From Gnetum montanum (Eukaryota; Streptophyta; Gnetopsida; Gnetales; Gnetaceae), in the NCBI GenBank assembly GCA_015680685.1, contig MNCI01029312.1, positions 4,253-68,252 on the forward strand: a DNA stretch of 64,000 nt. Reading direction: 5' to 3'. Under the pieces are notes generated by a model that saw nothing but the letters and a program-made list of their open reading frames with translations, was not told the DNA's origin and searched no databases. How positions within the stretch are numbered: the stretch's first letter is position 1; each line of letters opens with the position of its first letter. The position numbers and the translations under genes are program-made. This document shows positions 21,358-33,369 of the stretch, piece after piece.

Positions 21358-22922
21358 TGAAACATGACCAAAAATTCATGTTGTAAATAGTAATATTCAT
21401 TTGTCAACTTGAGGCAAGGATTCATTGTAAATGTAAGATTTGTAGTCCATGAGCTACAATCTTACATACTTTAGCTTTTCGGATTGAAAAATGCCTTAGA
21501 AGTTGCTATTGCCTCACTTTCCAAGTGGAAAAAGGTACCTCATGTCTATATTTTGTCTTGTGAAGGCTAGAAATGCCTTGGGAATGACCAAAATTAGCAT
21601 TTTTATGGGTTTTTATAAAGGTATAGCCTCAACTATGCTAGAATCCCCCTTTCCCTGGTGTAGATGAAATTGATGAAAGTTTTCATTTCCAATCTAGAGT
21701 AGTCACCATCAAAACCTAGAAAAAAATGCAACATTGGAATTGATGGGATTTTCCATTTCTAACCAAATGTATTCACCACTAAAACTCAATGAAGATGTAG
21801 CGTTGTAATTGTTGGGATTTTTAATTTTTGGAATTGGTGACATTTACTATTTCCATTTTCATTTTTCCAATAGTGGCTAGCATAGTCATTCCAAGTCTTT
21901 AGCAGTTGCAGCATGGCAAGAGTAGATAGGATTTTCCATGGTTTCCAACATTTCCAGTAGTTTCCAACATTTTTCATCAATTCTAGCATTTTCCAGCAAC
22001 TTCAACTTAGTCCACCAAGGCCATCGTAGTTGGTATGATGTCAGCATAGTCACAAAAGTCCATTTAGATGGGCTTTGATGGCTATGGTGTATTCCAAACT
22101 TACTAGAAATGGTAACTATGCTGAACATTGTAACTGTTGTAACTTACAAATAGACACCAATCTATTACTAATAATGATAGTGATGTACATAGCCAAAATA
22201 AGAAATTTAATAGCCTATAAAAATCCAACATAGACACCTTATTTTGGTTCTGCAACTAGGAGATAACAACACCATAACTTATTGCATAACCTAAAGCACT
22301 TTGCAATCAAGAGTCTTTGAAATTTTTCAACACCTCTTCCAATAGGACTAGTATCCATGCTAGGCACAATGACTCCCACATAATACCATTGGACCAAAGG
22401 TGGAACATCAATCTATGATCACAATTGCTGATTTCATTGGAAACTAGTGTGAAGTTACTGAAAACTAGAGTTGGGAAGTATCTAGATCGTGGGGTGTGAG
22501 TGTAGTTAACTTCAATGGACTTCAAACTCATTTAAGAAATTTCTTGTGAATTTAGCATAAAATATGTACTTTTTGATCTTGATAATTTATTTTTCATTTT
22601 AATAAAGTCATAGTTCATTATTATGTAGATCTGAATTCACGTTTTCATTTCTCTATCATTTTCCATATTTGGTTTGCAATTCCATTTCTATTTACATTTT
22701 TGTTTACATTTACATTTATGTATTTATTTTATTTTAATATTTCATTTATGTTTCCATTTAAATTTCCATTTTACACTTCCATAAGTCCCTAGGTGATTGG
22801 CTAGATCATCCAAGGTGCCTTGTATTCCATTTTCGAAGCCCCTTGGGATTCAGGCTAAAAGTGCTCCAACGCCTCAAATATTCTAGCTTCTATTCTAGTA
22901 ACCAAATTTTTGAGGTCCAACA
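21358..22922 (+). repeat. Solo LTR, Tat type, with 5-bp target duplication TTAGA
   Basis: Starts TGAAACATGACC and ends GAGGTCCAACA. TTAGA precedes it (21353-21357) and follows it (22923-22927). The 5' part (CTTGAGGCAAGGATTCATTG) matches the start of the LTR at 55783-57524, and the tail TCCCTAGGTGATTGG is at about 22786. No internal region or second LTR is present, so the element was reduced to one LTR by recombination. Confidence 0.85.
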
Positions 22923-23251
22923 TTAGACTTGGTATGGTAGTATGTGTAAGGTTTTGTGATTTTTCTATATGAAGAGTGGTAGCATGTGGGCTCTAAGAGC
23001 CATGAAAACTTGTGTTTTTTGCTTCCACTTTTTCCATGTTTTCATCGTTTAAGGCTATAAGGGCTTGTTGACTAGCATTCTATGAAAGATTCTATCCATC
23101 CAAGCCCCAACATTATCATTTTTGGCTTCTAGGTGTGTCAAAAATTTATTTTGTATTTTTAAATTATCAATTTGATGTTATTTCATATTGCATTTTTAGT
23201 TTTCAATATGGTTTTATTTTCTAACAATTTTAATGTCTTGTTTATCTACAG

Positions 23252-23322
23252 ATCTTTGGAATTGAGAGTGATGGAGTTGGTGATATGATGATGATGATTA
23301 TTCTCCTTCTTCCATGGCTTAA
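23252..23322 (+). pseudogene. Last exon of the Tat antisense gene (fragment, other orientation)
   Basis: A splice-acceptor-like TTGTTTATCTACAG precedes sequence encoding, in one frame, DDDDYSPSSMA and a stop at 23320-23322. The last exon of the gene at 48562 encodes NDDDFPLPSLDAP and stop, with similar DNA (GTTGGTGAT...ATGATGATGATT). Here the gene points along the plus strand, as expected for an antisense gene in a minus-strand Tat element. Short, so tentative. Confidence 0.4.
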
Positions 23323-23475
23323 TCTTGGTCAAATGTTGGATTAGCTATATTTGGTTATCATTGTTGTAGTTGTTTTTGGCTATCATAGCTCTAGACACCA
23401 TGTATTATTGTATGTTACATAATGCAACTATGGCTATGAACATTTATTTCTTTTCCTTTTGCTATTATCACATAT

Positions 23476-24963
23476 TGTTGTAGCAACTAAAAAATTTGGT
23501 CACTGGAAAACTAAAGATCTGAGTGCATATAGCTTTAATCCTGAATCCCTAAGGCCTCTGAAAAAAATGGGATCTAGGATGCCCTAGATAGTTTGGTAAA
23601 TCAGCTAGGGGCTTATGAAATGGGAAATGAATATTGCAAGGAAAAATGTCGATTTAGATAGTGGGAAGACAATTAAAATTACACATAAATTAAAATTTGA
23701 AAACTTTATTGAAATAATAAAGAATGAGCTTAGGAGATTAGTATAAATGTTGCCTATGGGAAAGCAAAGGGGGTTCACTTGGGCAGGGGTTAGAGCCCAT
23801 TGAAACCCATATGATCTACTTCATGATCTAGATGCTTAGCCACTCTTGATGTTATCACACCTCCTTTATTACTACTCCAAATCTACAATGTTGGTTACTA
23901 GTAGGGGATTAAGACAATGTGAGGAATTTGGTTGCCAAAATGCTCCATGATGAGAGTTGGGATTCCTAGGAGTGTAGCATAGAAACCAAAAATCCAAAGA
24001 TCTCAGGGGGGATGGGGATAGTAAGAGGGATAACAAGGTCATAAGAGTTGCATGCTAGGAGGCTCCAAGAGGATGCATTTCTACAAATTTGCAAGAGTTC
24101 TTGGAAGCAAAAAATGCTCAAAATGCAAAGTGTAGAATCTAAAAATGGTGTTGGGATTTTGGTTTTATAGGTTATTGGCCATGAAATATGCTACAAATTG
24201 GCTGCAATTCAGCTATAATGTGGCTACAAATTAGCTATAATTTTGCTACAAATTTCTATCACATACATGTAAGATGGATGTCCAAATTTGGGGGTTACCA
24301 TATATAGTAAGTGCTAAACCCCTATGAACATTCCATTTACTATAAATAGTAATGGAGTCATCCCATTTATGTTGGATGCAAATATCCTATGTTGGGCCTT
24401 CAACCTTTTACATTGACATGCAGGATCAATGTTGAAGTGCATGAAGTGTTGAAATCTAGTCTTTGTCACTTCTATCCTAAGGGCATGTAGTTTCCACATT
24501 GGGCATGTAGTCTCCATGCTAGGGGTGAAGTTTCTACACTAAGGGTGAAGTTTCTATGCTAGGCATAGAGTCCTCCACATCCTTCCATGCTGATGTCTAC
24601 CCTTTCATGCTAAGAGTAGGTGACCCACACCCCTCCACACTGGGGGTAGGTGAAATCGATCCCCTTGTAGGTGTTTCCATGATAGAAAAGTGTATACACC
24701 CCATAAAACCCATAAAATTGCCATTTTTGGCATCCCAAAAGGTATTTTGACCCTCCCAAGGCTAAATATAGATACTAGGTAACTCTTTTTACTTGGGGAA
24801 TGAGGATTTGATCACTTATGAGGTGTTTTTCAATTTCAAAAGTATGAAATATGTGAGATTATTAGTCATGGATTACAATCTTCATATTTACAATGAAGTT
24901 TTGCCTCGAGTTTTATGAGATAGGTTTTCAAAGGTTACAACATGCAAATTTGGTGGTGTTTCA
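23476..24963 (-). repeat. 3' LTR of minus-strand Tat element
   Basis: On the minus strand it starts TGAAACACCACCAAATTTGC after the purine-rich AACAAAGAAGGGCTAA, and ends TTGCTACAACA. The TATA-like TATAAAACC is at about 24164, and the tail motif near 23595. Words such as CCTAGCATGGA and AGTGTGGAGGGG recur in U3 (24480-24670). The palindrome TTTACTATAAATAGTAA lies near 24338. Bases CATAT (23471-23475) may be one target-duplication copy. Confidence 0.75.
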
Positions 24964-26071
24964 TTAGCCCTTCTTTGTTGGTATCTAGATGATTAACTGA
25001 AAAGGAACTAACAAAGAATACAAAGCACCACTGCAAGTCCACCATTGACATTCCCTCTATACGCTTGATCTAGTTATGTTAGATCATGCTGAAGAGTTCT
25101 TGTGATGATGGGATAAGGTTATGATGAGATGGTAGTAGTGAGGTCATTAGGGAGATGGTCATGGAGGCTAAAAATGCATTCCAAGTATTTTCATCATGGC
25201 TATAACATGACATTTACATGTTTTAAGTGTTGGTCACTTAGCAAATGCATTTGTGGACCCAATCACTTTGCTCCAAGGTTTCTTTGGCCATGGGGCTTTA
25301 AGGCTTCATTGGTCATTTGGATTATTGGTAATTTGCTTCTCCCTTCATTTTTTTGTGGGGTGAAACCTTTATTGGGTTTCATTTCCAAGGTTGGTTTGAT
25401 ATTATTTTTCCTCTAAATTAGTTACATTACACTTAACAAACTTGGTTTTCCCATTGAACTAGTTGTGTTCAATGAACTTAATTACTTTTCCACTAAATGA
25501 GATGCGTTACATTCAAGTGGAATTGAGGATGGAGCATGATGAAGAGACATCATATGGCTATAGTGCATGAATGACAAACATAAGTTGACATTATTTTCCA
25601 AGGTATGGAAGATCATAATCAAGCTATAGGACTAGGCCTAAGAAGTGGTCCTATATGGAGGGTAATGGTTCAAGAACTCTTAACAAAGTAGGATAAAATC
25701 ACCAAATCTTGCACATCGAGGTCACATGGTGACTTTCTACCATAATAAATTGCACCCTTGCAATGGCTTCAAGCTTCATCCTACAAAAACAACTCCATGA
25801 GGACAAGAAAACCAAGTAAACAGAACATGTTATAAAATTACAATGCATAAAAGCTAAATAGAATGATCAAACCAATCTACCCAAGTTACCAATGTTACTA
25901 TCTTAAGGCTATGATGGGCCATAGTACCAGTTTAAGTCCCTGGTAGGCCATGGTGCTAGTTTAATATCATAGTAGACCATGGTGCTGGTTTAAGACCTCA
26001 ATAGGCCATGGTGAAGTAGGCTCACTTGTTGACGATCTTTGATGTCATGGTTGTTGTAGGCTACATGTAGG
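24964..26071 (-). other. Post-pol spacer of minus-strand Tat element
   Basis: No coding sequence. It matches the spacers at 9431-10529, 34431-35535 and 57525-58600, including 'gatgcgttacattcaagtgg', 'caccaaatcttgcacatcgaggtcacatggtga' (25710), and three repeats of 'ggccatggtgctagtttaag' (25915-26010). Confidence 0.6.
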
Positions 26072-27440
26072 TTATATGTAATAAGGTTTTAGATAGGAAT
26101 GGATGATTGAAATGGCAAACTCATTTCCATCCTTCTTGGCTATCTTGAATGCTCCATTGTTGTAAGCTATGGTTACAAGGAAGGGTCCTTTCCAATTGGC
26201 TAAGAATTTATACATGCTTGTTGATGGATTTGAGAACCAAGTCATCTTCCTTGATCTTATGCATGGTCAAGTTATGGTGGTGGTGCCATTTTTGCCTCTC
26301 CTAATACTACTTAACATGAGCAAGCACTTGCACACATTGCTTTTCCACTAAGTCCAGGTTCACCATCTACAACTCCTTAGTCTGCTCATCATTGATGAAG
26401 TCAAACAGGGATACTTGAAGCAATAGTACATGTAATTCAATAGGTTAAATAGCTTCAAAACCATAAAACAAGCTATAAGGTATTACACTAGTGGTTGTAC
26501 GATAGGTTTTCCAATAAGCCCAAAGTGCATGGACAAGTTGCTCATGCCATTTGGGCTTGCTGTTATTAAGAATCTTCTTGAGCAAGTTGATGATGGCCTT
26601 GTTGCTTACTTCTANGTGCTGTTATTAAGAATCTTCTTGAGAAAGTTGATGATGGCCTTGTTGCTTACTTCTACTTGTCCGTTGGCCTGAGGGTAATAAG
26701 GTGATGAGAAAAAATTCTTAATGCCTAGGTGGTGAAAAAAATCCTTTGTTTCTTGGCTACTAAATTGTGGTCTATTGTTTGTGACTATGGTCATGGGTAT
26801 GCCAAAATAAGCTACAATGTTATCTGGGATGAACTTACAAACTTGTTCAAATGTCATTCTTCTTAGGGGAATAGCTTCAATCCACTTAGTAAAGTATTCA
26901 GTTATGGTGATGATGAAGCTATGCTCTACAGAAGACTTAGGCATTATAGGTCTAATGATGTCCAATACCCATTGTTAAAATGGCCATGTTATCTGAGTAG
27001 TGTGTAACTTAGTCAGTGGTACATGTATCAACTTACTATGTCATTGGCACGTGTCACAAGTATTAACCTTATTCAAGTTGTCACTTTTCATACAAGGCCT
27101 TAATCTTAGTGGCCATAGCTCTAGGTCCTATATGTCCCTCACAAACACCCTCATGGACCTACTCTAGGATTGTTCTAGCTTCAATTTTACCCAAGGACTT
27201 TGACAATACACCATCATAGGACCATTGACAAAATGTGTTATCATATACAATGACATATTGTTTTGATAATTTATGTACAACATCCTTTTGAGTAGTAGTT
27301 AAGCCTTGTGAGGACTCATCATGCATAAGGTAAAATTTGATATCATCATACCACTCCTTGGAAGGAGTAGTATGAACTACAGCCACACAAGTATCCTTAG
27401 CACTTTGCATGATGGAAATAGCATAGTTCATGGTTAAGGT
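26072..27440 (-). pseudogene. Integrase, Tat element
   Basis: Minus-strand order: zinc-binding remnant (VHEGVCEGHIGPRA near 27150), catalytic core from MDIIRPIMPKSS (26965), a second motif TIVTNNRPQFSS where the usual TDNGPQF catalytic Asp is Asn, and NGQVEVSNKAIINFL with the catalytic Glu. The C-terminal part follows (WHEQLVHALWAY, EDDLVLKSINKHV, SYLKPYYI) with TAA at 26074-26072. Integrase would join element cDNA to host DNA. No chromodomain is seen, as expected for Tat. The frame is interrupted by a 57-bp duplication around one N at 26615, probably an assembly fault. It is a pseudogene because of stops and the lost Asp. Confidence 0.8.
26558..26673. other. 57-bp direct duplication around a single N (assembly join)
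   Basis: 26558-26614 and 26617-26673 are the same sequence except one base (GAGCAAG against GAGAAAG), separated by N at 26615 and one base. It lies within integrase codons; removing one copy restores continuity of the integrase reading. This is the pattern of two contig ends that overlap but were joined without merging. Confidence 0.8.
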
Positions 27441-28400
27441 GGATAACTTACTAAAAAAATCTGACATTACATTGAGGGCTAACATTGCAATTGGATTAGC
27501 TTTGACATTCTTGTTTTAGTGTGTGTTGGAAACTAGCATTTGTAAATTTCTGTAACAATTGTTTTCTTAGGTCATAGTAAGGGTGTAAGTGCTTGGCTTT
27601 TCATGCATAAACTTTGGTTACTTGGTTAACCACAAGTTAAGAATTTCCTTTGATCATTAAGTGTTTGATTCCTATGTCATGAGCTACCATCATTCCTCTA
27701 ACCAAACCCTCATAATTTGCTATGTTTTTGGTACATGAAAACTCAAAATGATAGGTGAAGGACCAGATTTCACTAGATGGTAATGTTATGAGGCAACAAC
27801 ACTAGCCCCATGGATGGTTGAAGCTTCATCAAAGTGCATGATCACCTCATATGCCTTAGGCACTTGGCTAATTATGTTGATGTGTTCATCAGGGAACTCA
27901 AGATCTATGGTTTCATGGTCATTAATAGGAAAAATAGTGAGTTGTACTACTATAGCTTGATCTTTCATTGAGGATTGAGAAATGTAATGAAGGTCAAAAT
28001 CTTTGATTATGGCTTTCCATCAGGCTATATGGGTACTCTCATAGATATTGATTGTTATGGATCTAAGTATGTTATTTTTGCAATGACATTGGCTTGGCTC
28101 TGAAGAGGTAGTGTTTTTACTTCTTCAATGAGAAGACTAGTGCTAGACAATATTTCTTCACTTTAGTGTATCAAGTCTTGTGCACAACTAATGCATGGCT
28201 AAGGTAGTATATTGGCATTTTTGCTCCATCATAATGTTTCTGACAAAGTAGAGAGGTAATGTACATGTTAGAGATGGCAAGGTAAATATAAGATGGTTTA
28301 CCCTCTTATGGAGGATAGAATGTCAATAGATCTACTAACTCTTGCTTAAGGTTTTTAAAGGCTTCTTGGCATTAAGCTATCCACTTATAGTGAACTCCTT
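27440..28400 (-). pseudogene. RNase H region with second, Tat-type RNase H
   Basis: On the minus strand from 27968 the frame reads LEFPDEHINIISQV...YEVIMHFDEASTIHGAS, the start of the extra RNase H that marks the Tat lineage (pattern: L.FDGAS...G.G). The sister copy at 32590-33080 continues with TNNIVEYEDLIKGMM and KGDSQLMVNQ. A frame from 27485 (MSDFFSKLSTLTMNYAISIM...EWYDDIKFYLM) is the linker to integrase. The enzyme degrades the RNA of the RNA-DNA hybrid. Several stops and frameshifts; inactive. Confidence 0.7.
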
Positions 28401-29435
28401 TCTTAAGTGTTGCATGGATTGTAATTTATCCATAAGCCTAAAGATGAACCTATGGATAAATTATAATCTACATTATAATTCTCAAAGCTCCTTAAGGTTG
28501 TTAGGCATTGCTAATTTGGATATGACCTTAACCTTATCAAGATCAACACACATCCTTGCTTCAGTCACAAAGCAAAGCATATTACCAATATTTACACTAA
28601 ATACACACTTCTTAGGATTAAGCCTAAGCTTGTAGTTGAGGCATCTTTTAAGCACAAGATCTAGATCATTAGCATAGCCATTGACCAATTTGAACCTAAT
28701 CCCTATATCATCCATGTAATCGTTGAGAAAACCTAGCATGTAATCGCTAAAGATGTAGGTCATTGCTCATTGATAGGTTTCTTTTGCCTTTTGAGGCCAA
28801 AGGACATCATGGTATAGTAAAAGATACCCTAAGGGGTCATGAAGATCATGCTAAGTTGGTGCTCTAGGTTGATCTTAATCTAGTTATATCCTAAGAATCC
28901 ATTCATAAAGGACAATAAGGCATGTCCAACCATAGTATTGATATGTTGATCAATACTAGGCAAAGGAAAGTCATCCTTGATGATTGCCTTATTTAGGTCT
29001 CAAAAATCAATGCAAATGTAGATACTCCCATTTTTTAAGGGACTACCACTATGTTGGATTCCCATTTAGCCTTGGAAAAAACCCTAAGAAAACCAGCTTG
29101 GTAGAGTTTTGTGATTTCATCATGGATTGCCAAGGCCAAATTAGGTTTAATTTTTTTCCCTTTTTGCTTAACCAATCTAATTCTAGGATCTAGTATGATG
29201 TTGTGCTGTACTATGCATGGGTCTAGGCCTCGCATATCTTCATATGACTAAGCAAAGGCCTTAATATTACATTGTAGAATCTTGGTGATGTCTTGGGCTT
29301 GTTGAGGTTCTAGTGAGAAATGTAGTTTTAGCATTTTCTCCTCACCACTATGTGTTGTAAGAGGAACCTCAACTAGAGAATCTCTAGTTATGTCACTTAC
29401 CTCTAAGTCATGATTTTTGACTAGGTTTTTGGGTC
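28400..29435 (-). pseudogene. Reverse transcriptase, Tat element
   Basis: Minus-strand order: leader THSGEEKMLKLHFSLEP, SYEDMRGLDPCIVQHNI at 29240, AIHDEITKLYQAGFLRV (RT start), CIDF-DLNKAIIKDDFPLP, LLSFMNGFLGY (usual catalytic Asp of FMDGF now Asn), MSFGLKRQK, then the catalytic box YMDD at 28718-28707 and DLDLVLKRCLNYKLRLNPKK. It would copy element RNA into DNA. Stops and the Asp to Asn change show it is dead. The order RT-RNase H-RNase H-integrase fits Tat/Ogre. Confidence 0.85.
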
Positions 29436-29537
29436 ATTCTAGAGGTTTTTCTATTGAGGCTATGCAGTCGATAAGACCCTTAGGCTTAAGATCTATGTCA
29501 TGAGGGTTAATACACTATTCAATATCATCATGAGGTT

Positions 29538-31065
29538 TGAATCACCACCAAATTCAGGCAACAACACTCCAATAGAAAATTTGTCTAAGTGTCAACTAAA
29601 GGAAAATTTTTCTAAGTGTTCAGCCCATGATCCCATTGTTGGGGCTATGCTCTAGAGCATAGCTAGCATAGCATGCAACATAATAAAATTTGCAAAATTT
29701 TCTAACTGCCAAATAGTAGCTACAAAATTTTTTTAAGTGTCATGCTATGCTCACATCCCTCTTGCTACACTCTCTAGCATAGCAAGCATAGTCGTGCTCT
29801 AGTGGCTAGTCTATACTAGTGTCAAGCTAAAAGTTGTCAAGCTAGCTCAGCATGGAAGAAGCATTTGGCAGATCTAACTCTTGATGCTATCCTTTCTGCT
29901 ACACTCTTAAGCATAGCAAGAACAAGTACTATAATTTTTGCTATATTTTTCTAAGTGTCCATGCTACACTCTATCCCATCCTACTATGCTCCCTAGTGTA
30001 GCAGCACTAGACTTTAGTTTTTTGCAAGAATTGCCCAACTGTTGTGCTATACTCCAAAGTGTCATTAGCGTAGCAATAAGAAGTTGCCTTCAAAAGATTT
30101 CAAAGCTTAGCATAGGCCCTCATTCTAGCTCTAGCATGCCTTCAACAAGCAGGATTAGCAACTTGCACTTAAAGCACCTTGAGCACCCCTTACACCAGAG
30201 TGTATTAGCACCTTGGCAACACCTTTGCATCCCACCCCTTACACTAGAGCATATTAGCACCTTGGCAACACCTTTGCCTTCCACTCAGCACCGTAGCACA
30301 CCACAAGCTCGTAGGACATCGTGGTAGCCAACCCAGTAGGCATGGACCTTGTAGTGCATGTTAATATTCACCCCAAGACACCTCAAAGACTTTGGCTACA
30401 CTACTATTATGCTTGTCTGTACCACCATGTACCTCTACAAAGCTCATTTGTGATTGCTATGCTCCTTGTCCAGGGTGGTATCATCCTCTCTTTCTCTCAA
30501 ACTTCATTGCATTTTGAGCATTTTCTTTGATATTCAGCACAACATTTTCACTTTTTTTATTATTTTACATGCTTTTTGCACACTTGCATTACCATTCTCG
30601 TGTTGCAAAACCCTACTACACTTAGGACTAGTTGGCCTCAGTACTATTGAGAACACCATCCATGCTTGCATTTTTGGCTAATCACACCACCCCCCAGTTG
30701 CACCCACCACCTCAGTTGGAACTAGCAAAGTCCCTATTTGATTGACAAGATCATCTAGGATACTCTACCTTCATTTCCTAGCAAAAGTGCTTGCGTAGAG
30801 GTGGGGTCAAGGCTATGCATCCATGAACCCCTTGGTGTTCCAACCACTAAACATCATCAACACTTACATTTTTGGCTAACCATGCCAACCCCCAATTGCA
30901 CCCGCAACCTTGGTTGCAACCAGAAAAGTTCCTATTTGATCGACAATATCATCTAGGGTACTCGTTGTCTACTTCCTAGAAAAGGTGCTTGCAGAGAGGT
31001 GAGGTCAAGGCTATGCACTTGCAAACCCCTTGACGTTCCAGCTATCGATGTTTTCGATTGCTACA
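29538..31065 (+). repeat. Solo LTR, Tat type, with 5-bp target duplication AGGTT
   Basis: Starts TGAATCACCACCAAATTC and ends TTTTCGATTGCTACA. AGGTT flanks it exactly on both sides (29533-29537 and 31066-31070). It interrupts the minus-strand Tat element between its RT leader (ending about 29530) and its low-complexity spacer (from about 31100). U3 carries its own palindromic word (GCTACACTCTCTAGCATAGC and variants at 29640-30070). It defines the family LTR termini best. Confidence 0.9.
30658..31045. repeat. About 195-bp tandem duplication in LTR downstream part
   Basis: Copies 30658-30850 and 30853-31045 share TTTTTGGCTAA, the CCCC(C)A(G/A)TTGCACCC block, 'tcctatttgat(t/c)gacaa' and 'aggtcaaggctatgca', and end at CCTTG..GTTCCA. 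The duplication includes the LTR tail motif. Its period is similar to that of arrays A-C. Confidence 0.75.
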
Positions 31066-31070
31066 AGGTT

Positions 31071-31740
31071 TACTTAGGCTCAAAGGCTAAGTAATATGCT
31101 CCCAGGTACTCATACTTTGATCTTTCATGTCAACCATAAGTACATTAAGTGGAACCTAATAAAAGGTAAGTAAATAATGCTAAAAGGCTATGTAATTATG
31201 CAAAAATATGCTACTCTAATGCTAAACAAAATGCAAATGGGGTCATACAAGGCTATAAGCAAAAATGTAAAGATAGGTAGGTGCAATGGAATAAAGGCTA
31301 AAACAAGGTCAAAAAACATGAGACAAGGTCACAATAGATTACAAGCTTGCCAATTTAAGGCCATAGTAGCACATGATGCTAGTTTAGACTCTTAGAGAAC
31401 TATGATGCTAGTTTTAGGCCTTAGTGGGGCATGGTCACCTGATGCCAAATGGTAGGTAGGGAAGGTAAAACCTCATCATCCAATACCAATTAAAGAATAA
31501 ACAAGGCCATAAAGGGTCATAATAAGGATAAACACAATGAAATAAAAGTATTATCAAGGCTAAATAAGGTCAACAATGCAACAATGGTTCAATAGGCCAT
31601 GATATGGTGAAGTAAGGCACAAATAAGGCAATGTGGAAAAAATATGGTGAATATTGCTCAAAATATGATAAAAAGGGTTGGATTTTTACCAGTTCTAAGC
31701 CTTAGTCAGCCATGGTTTTAGGCTACAAGGTTGTTGTAAA
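31071..31740 (-). repeat. Low-complexity spacer of minus-strand Tat element
   Basis: Starts with 'catgtcaaccataagtacattaagtgga', as at 10866 and 58848, then degenerate AAGGTCAAAA and 'caaggctataag' repeats. It is the continuation of the minus-strand element beyond the solo LTR. It is cut at about 31740, where plus-strand pol begins. Confidence 0.6.
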
Positions 31741-31764
31741 TTTTGGGCATCAACAGAGGCTATT

Positions 31765-33100
31765 TATGACTTTAGAAGGTCATGACATATATCTTTAGCG
31801 ATTACATGTTAGGTTTTCTTAATAATTACATGGAAAATATAGTTGTTAAATCTAAAGTGATCAACAACCATGTGCATGGCCTAGACCTTGAACTTAAATA
31901 ATGCATCAAGTATGAACTTAGGCTTAATCTCAAGAAATATGTCTTTAGTGTCGAGACTAGTATGATGTTTGGCTTTGTAGTATTTGAAGTAGGGGTACAC
32001 ATTGATCTTGATTAGGTTAAGGCCATATCCAACTTGGCAACACCAACTAATCTTAAGAAGCTTTGGGGATTACAAGGTAGGTTATAGTTTATTCATCAGT
32101 TTATCACTAGGCTTACAAATAAGTTACAACCTATGCAACACTTGCTTAAGAAAGGGGTTCACTACAAGTGGATGGCTCAATGCCAAGAAGCATTTGAAAA
32201 GCTTAAGAAAGATTTGGCACAAATACCAATGGTTTATTCTCCACAAAAGGGTAAAATTATTTTACATCTACCATACTATCTATGATGCATCCATTGCCTC
32301 TCTACTCTATCAAAAACAAGATGATGGAGTAGATTTTCCAATTTACTACCTTATCCATGCATTAGTTACCCATAATACCTAATATACTAAAGTGAAGAAG
32401 TATTATCTAGCACTAGTCTTTTCATTAAATAACTGGAGATACTACCTCTTCAAAAGCCAAGTTAATGTCATTTGCAAAGATAATGTGCTTAGAGCCATGA
32501 CAACCAACATCTATTAGAGTAGTCATATAGCCTGATGAAAAGCCATAACAGTGGAGTTTGATTACATTTCTCAATCATCAATGAAAGGTCAAGAAATACC
32601 TATATAACTTATGATTTAACTTATTGATGACCATGTAACCATAGGCCCTAAGTTTCCAGATGAACATGTTAACACCATTAGCCAAGTCCTCAAGGATTAT
32701 GAGGTGTTCATGCCCCTTGATGGAGCTTCTACTATGCATGGGGCCAGTGGCATTGCCATCATAACATTTCCATCTAGTGAAATCCAACCCTTCACCTATC
32801 TATTTGAGTTTTCCTATACCAACAACATAGTGGAGTATGAGGATCTAATCAAAGGGATGATGGTACATGACCTAGAACTTAAATAGTTAATGATAAAGGG
32901 TGATTCACAACTTATGGTCAACCAAGAAATAGAGGTCTATGCATGTAAATTCAAACATTTACAACCTTACTATGACCTAGAAAAGCTAACTATTACAACA
33001 ATTTAGAAACATTAATATCCAACATGTACCATGAAATGAGAACACTATAGCCAATGCCATTGCAACACTAGCCTTAGTGTGATGCTAGATGTGTTTAGCA
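31765..33100 (+). pseudogene. Reverse transcriptase C-terminus, RNase H and second RNase H, Tat element
   Basis: Begins inside RT: MTYIFSDYMLGFLNNYMENI aligns with the YMDD box region of the minus copy (YMDD is YMEN here). It continues HGLDLELK, LRLNLKKYVFSV and FEKLKKDLAQIPMVYSP (about 32200) into the first RNase H, with DASIASLLYQKQDDGVDFPI after a frameshift near 32280 and a KKYYLAL-like motif. The second, Tat-type RNase H is at 32590-33080: FPDEHVNTISQVLKDYEVF, LDGASTMHGASG, TNNIVEYEDLIKGMM, GDSQLMVNQE. Several stops. The N-terminal RT half is absent. Confidence 0.8.
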
Positions 33101-33369
33101 AACTATCCACCTTGACTATAGATTATGCCATTTCCATCACACAGAGCATTGAGGATACCTTTATGGTTGTAATTTATACAGCTCCTCCAAAGGATTGGTA
33201 TGATGATATCAAGTTTTAGCTTATTTATGATGAATCTTCTCAAGGCCTGATTGCTACTCAAAAAGATGTTGTACATAAATGATTAAAATAATATGTCATT
33301 GTAGGAAATAACATAATATGCCAATGGTCCTATGATGACATATTGTTAGTGTGCTTAGGAAAATTCAAA

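Noticed and set aside
29938-30681. Three overlapping plus-strand open frames at 29.9-30.7 kb
   Set aside because: They lie inside a solo LTR with defined termini and target duplication, and have no protein-like motifs.
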